Positions 1-8,483 of a stretch of 40,501 nt of DNA are shown here, piece after piece. The first letter of the stretch is position 1, and every line of letters begins with the position of its first letter. The position numbers were made by a program, and so were the translations under genes. The notes beneath the pieces were generated by a model. It made no database searches and was not told where the DNA came from. It saw nothing but the letters and a program-made list of their open reading frames with translations. Source of the DNA: UBA9547 sp043769845 (GTDB taxonomy: Bacteria > Bacteroidota > Bacteroidia > Cytophagales > UBA9547); the NCBI GenBank assembly GCA_043769845.1, contig JAYVIX010000180.1:1-40501 (forward strand), written 5' to 3'.

Positions 1-2
1 CT

Positions 3-50
3 TCGATTAAAGAAACTATACCTTCTGAGATTGAGCAGTTTCCTGAATAG
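3..50 (+). CDS. Possible 3' end of an upstream gene
   Basis: Frame 3 is open from the window edge to a TAG at 48-50 and reads SIKETIPSEIEQFPE, which looks like ordinary coding sequence. It overlaps the TTG chosen as the ppk1 start by about 20 bases, as in tightly packed operons. The product cannot be identified from 15 residues. Confidence 0.3.
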   Translation, partial: SIKETIPSEIEQFPE

Positions 51-2139
51 GAAAGACAACGAAAAAATCAAGAACAGCCGATATATCAGTCGAGATCTCA
101 GCTGGTTACAGTTCAATCATCGTGTATTAGATCAGGCACATAACGAACGCAGAACGATTTTCGAAAGACTGAAATTTTCGGCCATTGCGTTTTCGAATCT
201 GGATGAATTTTTCATGATCCGGGTGGGTAGTTTGTACAATTATTTGGATTTTGGCAAAGACCGTACCGATTACAGCGGACTAAAAGTACTTCCATTCAAG
301 AAAAAATTATTTGCAGACGTTCAGTTTTTCCTAAACGAATACTACGATTATTTCAATACTTCGCTCGTTCCTCATTTCGAAGAAAACGGTTTTAAAATCG
401 TATCTATTGACGATTTGAATGGCAGCGAACTTGGAAAAACTTCGAACTATTTCAAGGAAACGATCTACCCAATGCTGACACCGCTCACGGCCGAAAGCTT
501 GAGTGCTTTGCCATTGCTTCTCAACAAAACCCTCATTTTTGGAGTGGTGACAGAAACTTTGGGCAAGAAAAAAATCAATTTTGTTCAGGTTCCTTCCAAT
601 TTGCCGCGTTTCTATTGCATGGAGAAAAACAATCTCCTGCAATTACTTCCAATCGAAGAAATAGTTCGGTGGAAAATGGGCGAGCTTTTCAGAAACGTGC
701 ATGTGCTTTCGATTACACTTTTCCGAATTATTCGAAATGGAGATTTTGAAGAAGTGGATGTAGATGATGCGGATAAAAATTTCATTGAAGAAATCAGGAA
801 AAAGCTCAAAAAACGCCTTACTGGTCGTGTAGTTCGTATTGATGTCGAAAATCATTATTCCGATTATTTGTTGAGTTGGCTAAAGAAGCACATGGGGCTT
901 GATAGCGATAACGTGTTTATCTGCACCAATTTGCTGGATATGACTTGTTTGTGGCAACTGATTGGCAATTCGCATTTTTCTGACAAAATGCCAACACCGC
1001 CCACAACCGTGATGCCAGTAAGCTATCCTGAGCACAAAAAAGAACTTTTGTTCGACAAATTGAAAGAGCAGGATGTATTGATGCATCATCCTTATAACAG
1101 CATTGAAGTAATGCTGGATTTGATTGATCAGGCAGCGGCCGATAAGGATGTACTTGCAATAAAAATCACGATTTATCGACTCGCAAAAAAATCAAGAATT
1201 GTTGATGCGCTTGAAAAAGCAGCTTTGAGTGGCAAACACGTTTCGGTTTTGTTTGAAGTAAAGGCGCGTTTTGATGAAGAACGAAATCTTGAAAATGCTC
1301 AACGACTTCAAAAAGCTGGTGCGTTTGTGATTTATGGTGTTGGAATGCTGAAAACGCATTGCAAACTGTTGATGATTGTACGTAAAGAAGGTACAAAAAC
1401 GATGCGTTATGTGCATTTGTCGTCTGGCAATTACAATGAAGACACTTCGAAAATTTACTCTGATTTGGGCTTGCTCACGACCAACGAAGCTTTAGCAAAC
1501 GATGTAAACGAGCTTTTTAACGTGATTACTGGCAATTCGAAACCGTATGAATATTCGCACATTATCACAGCTCCTGTTTTGATGAAAAAGCGATTGTTGG
1601 ATCTGATTCAGCAAGAAGCTAAAAATGCAAAGAAAGGAATTCCGTCAAGAATTGTGATCAAAGTAAACTCACTTCAAGACAAGGATTTTATTGACGAACT
1701 GTACAAAGCATCACAAGCTGGTGTACATATCACGCTGATTGTTAGAGGAATATGTTGCTTACGACCTGGTCGAGAAGGATTGAGTGAAAATATTTCCGTC
1801 ATTTCGATAGTAGGCGATTTCTTGGAACACACTCGTATTTATTATTTCCACAACGCTGGCGAACCGTATGTGTACAGCGGAAGTGCCGATGTGATGGTGC
1901 GTAGTTTCGAGCGTAGAATTGAATGTTTGTTCTTGATTACTGATCCGAAATTAAAACAGGAAACGATCAATATTTTGGTTTGCAACATTAAAGACAATAT
2001 GAACAGCTATTTTGTGTTGGAAGACGGGAACTATGTAAAAGAGACGTTGAATGGAGACAAACCTTTTAATATCCATGAACATTTCTTCCATATCACGGAA
2101 GAAGAAGTGGCGAAAGCTTCCTTGATGATTAATATTTAG
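31..2139 (+). CDS. ppk1: Polyphosphate kinase 1
   Basis: Reversibly transfers the gamma-phosphate of ATP onto polyphosphate. At 702 residues it is close to the family size (E. coli 688). The N domain opens with RYISRDLSWLQFNHRVL and FSNLDEFFMIRV. The catalytic half carries the PLD-like histidines: H443 in THCKL (the autophosphorylated His435 of E. coli), H462 in YVHLSSGNYNED (His454) and H600 in FLEHTRIYYF (His592). The C-terminal SGSADVMVRSFERRIE is also typical. The frame is open to the window edge, but no ATG precedes the conserved block, so TTG at 31 is the only plausible start seen; it overlaps a possible upstream gene. The gene ends at a perfect 20-bp inverted repeat shared with the convergent gene. 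The catalytic set is complete, so it should be active. Confidence 0.95.
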   Translation: MSSFLNRKDNEKIKNSRYISRDLSWLQFNHRVLDQAHNERRTIFERLKFSAIAFSNLDEFFMIRVGSLYNYLDFGKDRTDYSGLKVLPFKKKLFADVQFFLNEYYDYFNTSLVPHFEENGFKIVSIDDLNGSELGKTSNYFKETIYPMLTPLTAESLSALPLLLNKTLIFGVVTETLGKKKINFVQVPSNLPRFYCMEKNNLLQLLPIEEIVRWKMGELFRNVHVLSITLFRIIRNGDFEEVDVDDADKNFIEEIRKKLKKRLTGRVVRIDVENHYSDYLLSWLKKHMGLDSDNVFICTNLLDMTCLWQLIGNSHFSDKMPTPPTTVMPVSYPEHKKELLFDKLKEQDVLMHHPYNSIEVMLDLIDQAAADKDVLAIKITIYRLAKKSRIVDALEKAALSGKHVSVLFEVKARFDEERNLENAQRLQKAGAFVIYGVGMLKTHCKLLMIVRKEGTKTMRYVHLSSGNYNEDTSKIYSDLGLLTTNEALANDVNELFNVITGNSKPYEYSHIITAPVLMKKRLLDLIQQEAKNAKKGIPSRIVIKVNSLQDKDFIDELYKASQAGVHITLIVRGICCLRPGREGLSENISVISIVGDFLEHTRIYYFHNAGEPYVYSGSADVMVRSFERRIECLFLITDPKLKQETINILVCNIKDNMNSYFVLEDGNYVKETLNGDKPFNIHEHFFHITEEEVAKASLMINI

Positions 2140-2144
2140 TTCTC

Positions 2145-2201
2145 GTTCAAAGTTTCATGTTCAACGTTCAAAGACACAACTTTGAACATGAAACTTTGAA
2201 C
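2145..2201. terminator. Perfect 20-bp inverted repeat, probable bidirectional terminator
   Basis: Arms 2145-2164 and 2182-2201 are exact reverse complements around a 17-base loop. It begins five bases after the ppk1 stop and contains the stop codon of the convergent glycosyltransferase (2161-2163). The arms are built from GTTCAA and TTTCATG words, as in other gene-end hairpins of this window. There is no long T-run, so termination is inferred from position and stem strength. Confidence 0.7.
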
Positions 2202-3513
2202 TAATTTCTCGCCACAAATAAGGAAGATTAAGAAGCATAAACGGCATGATACACATTTTGAGTCTCGCATAACCGCCTGGGCCACAAACAAAACAGATGT
2301 AGGCAATCAGCACAAAAACAAAAAGGCGAATTGTTGGGCTAAAATCTGAATTGAAACTGAACGTGAGAAAACTAACCAGCATCAGGACATTCCACAAAAC
2401 GATGCTGAACATAAAGACAATCAGAAACAGATTGACTTGCGAAAAGTAATAGAGTAAACCAGAAAATTCGTCCTTTTCAAATTCCCGAATCAAGCTGATT
2501 TCTTCTTTGGGTTTGTCGGGAAAAAAATCGACCATGTCGGTACGGCCAGCAGCCAACATGAAGTTCAGCATTCCTTTGGCGTGAGCATATAGATAAATTC
2601 CCAAATTGCCTTGAATGATCTGCATCGATTCAGAATTGATGTAAGCAACTCGGTCTTTGTAGACTTTCATTGTTTCGGCTTTTGCCAAAATTGAATCTTT
2701 TATTTCGGTCGCTTGGTCTTCGCCATGTCGCAAGGTAAGGACCGATCCAGCATTCAAATCCAAGATATTTTGTGTTTTGATAGATGAAAAATGGAACAAG
2801 CCTGTTTGTGTTTCGTTCCGAGCGCACCATACATAAATCGACAACGGAAGTAATAGAGAAGAAATCAAAATCAGTTTCTGACGATTTTCGACATACAAAT
2901 AGAGGCAAAAAAGTAGATTAGGAATCCAGAAATACATCAGTACGGGTTTGGTATACACTGCCAAAACCAGCATCAGATTATACAAAACGAGGAAATAAGC
3001 TTTTCGGGAATCCAAGTACTTCATCAAACAGGCCAAGGCCAATATCAAAAAGAATTGTAAAATTTGGTCGGCCATGATGGAGTTGGCCATTATCATTTGG
3101 GTCGGGAAAAATACGAGTGCGAGAATGGAACATACTTTCAACACTTCGCTAATGCCTTTGGAACGAAAGAGTTCGATGAAAAATATTAATGAAAAAATAT
3201 TCATTATATTTTGAATTAAAATCACGAATAAATCGGAATCGTAAATCAGTTTGAGGACTAAAATAAAGAGGCCATAAAGTGGCGGTCGCAATGTGTAATA
3301 CTCTGGCCGATGTTCCTGCTGCCAGAAGTAATTATAGATTTCGCCATGCTTGACGAGGTTCACCGCTGTCTGCGTGTATTCATCTGAATCAAGAGTATAG
3401 ATGTCTTGATAATTGAGCGCAACCAAAAAATAAAAGGCATGAATCGAAAACAAAGCCAAAAGAAAGAGCTTGTTTGACTGAAGATAGTTGATAGTTAATA
3501 TTCGATAGTTCAT
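2161..3513 (-). CDS. GT39/ArnT-like polytopic membrane glycosyltransferase
   Basis: A 450-residue protein with about ten hydrophobic segments. The first extracytoplasmic loop holds DSDEY (residues 42-46) and then LRPPLYG (75-81), the acidic-pair and RPP pattern of GT39/PMT/ArnT-type enzymes that move a sugar from a polyprenyl phosphate carrier to an acceptor outside the membrane. Substrate and acceptor cannot be told. It lies nine bases after the metal permease, so it is probably the last gene of the rpoN transcript. The first dozen residues (MNYRILTINYLQ) are encoded by repetitive TAGTTGATAG-like DNA typical of dispersed intergenic repeats, so the native start may lie later, near the first membrane helix (residue 16 onward). 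Confidence 0.7.
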   Translation of the reverse strand: MNYRILTINYLQSNKLFLLALFSIHAFYFLVALNYQDIYTLDSDEYTQTAVNLVKHGEIYNYFWQQEHRPEYYTLRPPLYGLFILVLKLIYDSDLFVILIQNIMNIFSLIFFIELFRSKGISEVLKVCSILALVFFPTQMIMANSIMADQILQFFLILALACLMKYLDSRKAYFLVLYNLMLVLAVYTKPVLMYFWIPNLLFCLYLYVENRQKLILISSLLLPLSIYVWCARNETQTGLFHFSSIKTQNILDLNAGSVLTLRHGEDQATEIKDSILAKAETMKVYKDRVAYINSESMQIIQGNLGIYLYAHAKGMLNFMLAAGRTDMVDFFPDKPKEEISLIREFEKDEFSGLLYYFSQVNLFLIVFMFSIVLWNVLMLVSFLTFSFNSDFSPTIRLFVFVLIAYICFVCGPGGYARLKMCIMPFMLLNLPYLWREISSKFHVQSCVFER

Positions 3514-3522
3514 AGTCTACAA

Positions 3523-4392
3523 CTAGGCTGTTGCCATCGACATGCGTTTTTTTCTCATTTGCTGAACGACCATCACGACTATAAATTGCAAACCAATGGC
3601 CACCGAAATAGCGCCAGCCACCGACCCTTGGGTAGAAAGTGCCAAGATATAACCTAAAATAATGGACGAAAATCCAAACAATACTGAAAGTAAAAGCATG
3701 TTTTTTAGCCTGTTAGTAATCAGAAAAGCGGTGGAGGCTGGGCCAGCCAAAAAGGCAATTACAAGTATCGCTCCTACGGCTTCGAACGAAGTAATCGTTA
3801 CGACCGTGACCATGCTCATCAACGAATAATGCCAAACAACTGCTGAAATGCCCGCCACTGTCGCAAAAGCAGGATCGAATGTGTTGATTTTTAGTTCTTT
3901 GTAAAACACTATAATAAACGCAATTACTAATAAGGAAACAATGGCCATGTTCCAAATGATACGTGGTCCAAGATTTATGCCCGAATCACTGATCCAAACA
4001 TCGAGTGGAACGTAGGCGATTTCGCCATAGAGGACGCAATCTTGATCTAAATCTACTTGGCCAGCAAATAGCGAAATGAGGATAATTCCAATGGCAAAAA
4101 AGGCGGTAAAAGTAACTCCGATAGACGCATCTGCTTGTAAGCCAGCACGTTTGTGCAAATATTCGATCAAAAATGTACTAAGTAAGCCCATTAAGCAAGC
4201 GCCCAAAAGCATGACACCAGAATTGCGTTCGCCCGACAAAAAGAAAGCAATCACGATGCCAGGCAACACGGCATGTGAAATGGCATCGCCCATCATCACC
4301 ATTTTGCGCAGCACCAAAAAAGTACCCAATAGTGCACATGGCAATGCAACTAAAAAACCAGCAAGTACTATTTGAAAATCGAAGGTGGTCAA
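3523..4392 (-). CDS. ABC-3 family metal (Zn/Mn) transporter permease
   Basis: Inner-membrane permease of the ZnuB/MntB/TroCD family, 289 residues, the usual length. It has 7-9 hydrophobic segments. Family signatures are LVLRKMVMMGDAISHAVLPG near the N-terminus, DASIGVTFTAFFAIG in the middle, and TSFEAVGAILVIAFLAGPA towards the end. It should carry divalent metal with an ATPase and a periplasmic binding protein, but neither is present in this window, so partners must lie elsewhere. Start: TTG at 4392; an in-frame stop lies just upstream and there is no ATG. It follows rpoN by 29 bases on the same strand. The 29-base gap contains a GGTGTTAGGT repeat word also found inside dsbD. Zn or Mn specificity cannot be decided. 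Confidence 0.88.
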   Translation of the reverse strand: MTTFDFQIVLAGFLVALPCALLGTFLVLRKMVMMGDAISHAVLPGIVIAFFLSGERNSGVMLLGACLMGLLSTFLIEYLHKRAGLQADASIGVTFTAFFAIGIILISLFAGQVDLDQDCVLYGEIAYVPLDVWISDSGINLGPRIIWNMAIVSLLVIAFIIVFYKELKINTFDPAFATVAGISAVVWHYSLMSMVTVVTITSFEAVGAILVIAFLAGPASTAFLITNRLKNMLLLSVLFGFSSIILGYILALSTQGSVAGAISVAIGLQFIVVMVVQQMRKKRMSMATA

Positions 4393-4421
4393 TGTTTTTA
4401 GGTGTTAGGTTTTTGGGAAAT

Positions 4422-5894
4422 TTACAGCTTTTTCCTCAATCGAGCCACCGAAATACCCAATTGCTCGCGGTATTTGGCCACGGTTCGTCTGGCGATGTTA
4501 TAGCCTTTTTCGTTTAGGATTTCTTCCAATTTTTCGTCCGCCAATGGTTTCGATTTTTCTTCAGCTTCGATTAAGTCTTTGATTACGCTTTTCACTTCAC
4601 GCGAACTGGCGTCTTCACCTGAGTCGGTGGCGATTCCTTCGGAGAAAAAGAATTTCAAAGGAATGACACCAAAATCGGTCTGAACAGTTTTGTTACTCGC
4701 TATGCGTGAGACAGTTGAAATATCCAGACCAACAAAACTGGCTACATCTTTCAATACCATTGGCTTTAGTTTGGCTTCATCTCCTTCCAAAAAATAGTCG
4801 TACTGAAAACGCAAAATTGCATTCATTGTCTTCAAAAGCGTTTGCTGACGTTGCTGAATAGCATCGATAAACCATTTGGCCGAATCGAGTTTTTGCTTCA
4901 CAAACGTGACGGCTTCACGCATCTTTTTGTCTTTCTTCGGACTTTTATCATACGTGTCGAACATCTCACGATAAGCGGCACTGACCTTCAATTCGGGTGC
5001 GTTTTTGGAATTCAGCATCACTTCCAACTTGCTGCCGCTATTTACCAAAATATAATCTGGAATGAGATATTGCGATTTCACATCGCCTGTACCATTGTCG
5101 CCAGGTTTTGGGTTGAGGTGCGTGATGAGTTCAATGGCTTTTCGAAGTTCGTCATCATCAATCGAAAGTCTTAGTTTGATACGGTCGTAATGCTTTTTGC
5201 TGAATTCTTCGAAAAAATCTTTTACAATCGCCTTGGCATGAATCACTTCAGGGTCGTGTTCGTCCTTGCGCCTGAGTTGCAAATACAAACATTCGGCCAA
5301 ATCGCGGGCGGCAATTCCGGCAGGATCAAATTCTTGAATTTTGAACAAGACTTCCTCAATTTCGTCCTCGTCCGTTTCTAGGTTTTGGGTAAAAGCCAAA
5401 TCGTTGGCAATGGCGTATAAATCGCGCCTGATATAACCGTCACTTTCGATGCTGCCAATGAGGTGTTTGGCAATTGTTTCCTTTCTTTCGGTCAGATTCA
5501 GGAACTCAAGTTGAGTGAGTAATGATTCATATAAATTAGACGAAGAAACAATCGGCATATCATGCTCGTCTTGCTCATAAAAATCGCCTTGCATTTTGTA
5601 GCCCGAATAATCGTCATCGGTATAATCGGACGAATCGAATTCATCGTTTCCTTCTTTTTTTTCGAAATCTTCGTCCGAATCATCTGAGGCATCGTTAGCG
5701 AAATCGTCTTGTTCGTCCTCCGAATCTTGCTTTTCGGGCATTTCCTCTCCTTCTTCGAGCGCAGGATTGTTTTCCAGTTCTTCCTCGATGCGAGCGTCCA
5801 GTTCGGCCGTAGGCACCTGCAACAGCTTTATGTACTGAATCTGTTGCGGAGTCAGTTTTTGTTGTTGTGAAAGTTGAAGGCTTTGTTTTTGCAT
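4422..5894 (-). CDS. rpoN: RNA polymerase sigma-54 factor
   Basis: Alternative sigma factor that needs AAA+ enhancer-binding activators and recognises -24/-12 promoters. The 490-residue protein has the canonical order: glutamine-rich Region I (MQKQSLQLSQQQKLTPQQIQ), a very acidic Region II (about residues 47-105, unusually Asp/Glu-rich), the core-binding domain, the HTH around VASFVGLDISTVSRIAS, and the RpoN box ARRTVAKYRE at 468-477. ATG at 5894 gives a standard N-terminus, and a TAnnTTTG element sits 21-28 bases upstream. It leads a minus-strand group with the metal permease and the GT39-like gene. No activator gene is in the window. Confidence 0.97.
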   Translation of the reverse strand: MQKQSLQLSQQQKLTPQQIQYIKLLQVPTAELDARIEEELENNPALEEGEEMPEKQDSEDEQDDFANDASDDSDEDFEKKEGNDEFDSSDYTDDDYSGYKMQGDFYEQDEHDMPIVSSSNLYESLLTQLEFLNLTERKETIAKHLIGSIESDGYIRRDLYAIANDLAFTQNLETDEDEIEEVLFKIQEFDPAGIAARDLAECLYLQLRRKDEHDPEVIHAKAIVKDFFEEFSKKHYDRIKLRLSIDDDELRKAIELITHLNPKPGDNGTGDVKSQYLIPDYILVNSGSKLEVMLNSKNAPELKVSAAYREMFDTYDKSPKKDKKMREAVTFVKQKLDSAKWFIDAIQQRQQTLLKTMNAILRFQYDYFLEGDEAKLKPMVLKDVASFVGLDISTVSRIASNKTVQTDFGVIPLKFFFSEGIATDSGEDASSREVKSVIKDLIEAEEKSKPLADEKLEEILNEKGYNIARRTVAKYREQLGISVARLRKKL

Positions 5895-5914
5895 CGGTTA
5901 AACGAATTACGTAA

Positions 5915-5922
5915 CAAATTTA
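5915..5922 (-). promoter_or_regulatory. -7 element of the rpoN promoter
   Basis: On the minus strand this is TAAATTTG, an exact match to the Bacteroidota -7 consensus TAnnTTTG. It predicts transcription starting about 14 bases before the rpoN ATG. No clear TTTG -33 element is seen at the expected distance. Confidence 0.5.
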
Positions 5923-5959
5923 GTAAACGCAAACAGAAACAGAAGAGGTTCGGCAAAGC

Positions 5960-5986
5960 TTGTAAAACATCGACCTTTTATATTTG
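5960..5986 (+). promoter_or_regulatory. Promoter for the glycosyltransferase-flippase pair
   Basis: TATATTTG at 5979-5986 is an exact TAnnTTTG -7 element, with TTG at 5960-5962, 16 bases upstream. The predicted leader before the ATG at 6058 is about 65 bases, longer than at other promoters here. Confidence 0.45.
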
Positions 5987-6057
5987 GAATTTAAAAAGTG
6001 AATTGTGATGAATTATTCGGTTTTTTGCAGTCTGTTGTAGAATTATAGAATTAAAAT

Positions 6058-7230
6058 ATGCAAATACTTTTTCTCCCCAAATGGTATCCTAACAAAAATG
6101 GACTGCTGGATGGGATTTTTGTGAGACGACATGCTGAAGCTGTGGCACAATATGAAAACGTAACCGTTTTGCATGCCACCACAGATTTTAGTAAAAGTAA
6201 AAAGCTCTTTTTTTTCGAAGAAAAAACGGTAAACAAAAACCTGACGGAATTAATCTATTATTATAAAAAAGAAATTACAGGAATTGTATTACTCGACAGA
6301 ATCATAAAAATGAGTTTGTATTTTTTGTGCATGTACAAAGGCTTTGTGAGGATAAAAAATAGCTCAAGAAAGCCTGATATTAGCCATGTACATGTTCCAC
6401 TCCGAACAGATTTGTTCGCCCTATTTTTGCATTATTTCGAAAATATTCCTTTTGTGCATACCGAACATTGGTCGGGTTATTTGCCTGAAGATGGGTCTTA
6501 TAAAGGATGGATACAAAAGACCCTTACCAAATTCAGTATTTCAAAAGCAAAATACATCATGCCTGTCACTCAGCATTTAGCCAATGCTATGCAGCAACAC
6601 GGTATTGTGGGTAATTATCAAATAGTTTCGAATGTAGTTAGAACTGATAAATTTATTTTGGGGGACGATAATATTGTAAACCAGAAAAAAATTGCACTAC
6701 ACATTTCTAATTTCGATCCAAAAGCTAAAAATATGGAAGGAATATTGCATGTGGTCGCTGAGATTTCTAAAACCAGGAATGATTTTGAACTATGGATTGT
6801 CGGTTATTCTTCAGCGATCGAAACTTTGAAAACTTTGGCGGAAGAGTTAGATATTTTAAATAAGGAAGTTTTTTTCTTAGGTAAAAAGGTGGATCAAGAA
6901 TTGATTGGAATAATTCAAAAATCTGATTTTTTATTCATGTTTAGTAATTACGAAAGTCAACCTTGCGTTATAATGGAAGCAATGTCTTGTGGGAAACCGA
7001 TTTTATCATCTAGTGTTGGTGGGATTCCTGAAATGTTAGGAACAACAAGGGGGCTATTATCTGAACCAAAAAATACCGAAATGATGATTGTTAAGATGAA
7101 TGAAATGTTGGATAATCTATTCAATTTCGATTCTATAAAAATTCGTCAGTTTGCAATAGAGCATTTTAGCTATGCAAACGTGGGAAATCAAATTGTGCAT
7201 GTCTACAAAAAGTCTTTGGGTTTATGCTAA
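6058..7230 (+). CDS. GT4-type glycosyltransferase
   Basis: Cytoplasmic GT-B-fold sugar transferase of 390 residues. The N-domain begins MQILFLPKWYPNKNGLLDGIFVRRHAEA, with the G-rich donor loop seen in GT4 enzymes. The C-domain has FYESQP-like NYESQPCVIMEAMSCG, giving an EX7E pair at E299 and E307, followed by GGIPEM. It overlaps the next gene, a flippase, by seven bases, so the two are probably translationally coupled. Role in building a surface polysaccharide or a lipid-linked glycan is inferred from that neighbour. The sugar donor and acceptor are unknown. The pair is isolated: no other polysaccharide genes are nearby. Confidence 0.85.
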   Translation: MQILFLPKWYPNKNGLLDGIFVRRHAEAVAQYENVTVLHATTDFSKSKKLFFFEEKTVNKNLTELIYYYKKEITGIVLLDRIIKMSLYFLCMYKGFVRIKNSSRKPDISHVHVPLRTDLFALFLHYFENIPFVHTEHWSGYLPEDGSYKGWIQKTLTKFSISKAKYIMPVTQHLANAMQQHGIVGNYQIVSNVVRTDKFILGDDNIVNQKKIALHISNFDPKAKNMEGILHVVAEISKTRNDFELWIVGYSSAIETLKTLAEELDILNKEVFFLGKKVDQELIGIIQKSDFLFMFSNYESQPCVIMEAMSCGKPILSSSVGGIPEMLGTTRGLLSEPKNTEMMIVKMNEMLDNLFNFDSIKIRQFAIEHFSYANVGNQIVHVYKKSLGLC

Positions 7231-8483
7231 AATCGGCATTCAACACATTATTGTCAAAAATTTTATCAGCAGTATTTAGTCTTAGCATTGTAATCCTCAC
7301 GACACACATGCTCGGTTCGGAAGGGCGTGGCGAAATAAGTCTTATTACTGCCGATATTGGGCTTGTGATGCTTTTTTCCCAATTAGTTGGTGGAGCATCA
7401 ATGGTCTATTTGTATCCTCGCTCACAACCTTTTCAACTTTTATTTTCGGCAATCGTTTGGGCAATCATTTCTCCTTTGATCATTTTGCCCATCATGCAAG
7501 TTTTTGGCATGATAGAACATGGTTACTTCACGCATCTTCTTTTTCTCTGTATTCTTTTTGGAATATCTTCTTGTTTTCAAATGGTGGCATTGGGTGCCGA
7601 AAAAATAAATTGGTACAATTGGCTTACACTTCTACAAACGGTTTTATTATTCGTTGGCCTTATCATTTTTTTCTTTTTCTTGAATGAGGCGTCTACTTTT
7701 TCTTATGTATCAAGTCTTTATTTCGCCTATCTTTTCCCCTTGTTAATTGGGCTTTTTTCTGCAAAAAAATGGATCAAAAATTACACTTTACAAGGTTTAT
7801 GGCTAACCACACAAAAAGCGATTATCTACGGAGCTACTGTTCAGTTCAGTAACATTATCCAGTTTTTTAATTACCGACTCAGCTATTTTTTCCTCAGCAA
7901 ACACTTATCTAGTCTAGGTATATTCTCTATCTCCCTTGTATTAGCCGAGGCGGTTTGGCTAATAGGTAATAGCCTGAGTTTAGTACATTATAGTAAAGTA
8001 ACCAATGAAAGTTCGAGAGAAGATTCCATTTTGCAGACCTTTTTCTTTGCAAAACTAAGTTTTTGGGCGACCCTTCTTTGTGTCATTTTTCTGATCATTT
8101 TTCCTCCCTCTTTTTATGGATGGATATTTGGAGAGAAGTTTCGGGACGCTTGGTTACCAACAGTTATTCTTTGTCCTGGAATACTTGCCATTGGGTTTGG
8201 GATGGTTTTTAGCCATTATTTTGCAGGAACAGGTCGATTTAAACTAAATAATAAAGCAGCTTTAGTTGGCCTGGCAATAAAAATTCCTGCGTGCATTTAT
8301 TTCATACCTAAATATGCAGAAGTGGGGGCAGCATTTGCGTGTACATTGTCTTATAGTGCTTCGTTTCTTTTTTTCTTTTACTATTTCAAAAAGGAAACCA
8401 ATTTTTCATTGAAAAACCTAGCAATCACAGACACAGATATAAAAGAGATTTTTAGCACATTCAAAAAGGAAACTATTTCTTAA
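7224..8483 (+). CDS. Wzx-like polysaccharide/oligosaccharide flippase
   Basis: A 419-residue polytopic membrane protein with about twelve hydrophobic segments and little charge. The start MLKSAFNTLLSKILSAVFSLSIVILTTHMLGSEGRGEISL is the typical first helix and the G-x-E-G-R-G turn of the MOP/MATE polysaccharide-flippase superfamily. It should translocate a lipid-linked glycan across the inner membrane, perhaps the product of the glycosyltransferase just upstream. The ATG lies inside the last codons of that gene. Its 3' end overlaps the convergent dsbD gene by 11 bases, with no terminator between them. Confidence 0.82.
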   Translation: MLKSAFNTLLSKILSAVFSLSIVILTTHMLGSEGRGEISLITADIGLVMLFSQLVGGASMVYLYPRSQPFQLLFSAIVWAIISPLIILPIMQVFGMIEHGYFTHLLFLCILFGISSCFQMVALGAEKINWYNWLTLLQTVLLFVGLIIFFFFLNEASTFSYVSSLYFAYLFPLLIGLFSAKKWIKNYTLQGLWLTTQKAIIYGATVQFSNIIQFFNYRLSYFFLSKHLSSLGIFSISLVLAEAVWLIGNSLSLVHYSKVTNESSREDSILQTFFFAKLSFWATLLCVIFLIIFPPSFYGWIFGEKFRDAWLPTVILCPGILAIGFGMVFSHYFAGTGRFKLNNKAALVGLAIKIPACIYFIPKYAEVGAAFACTLSYSASFLFFFYYFKKETNFSLKNLAITDTDIKEIFSTFKKETIS

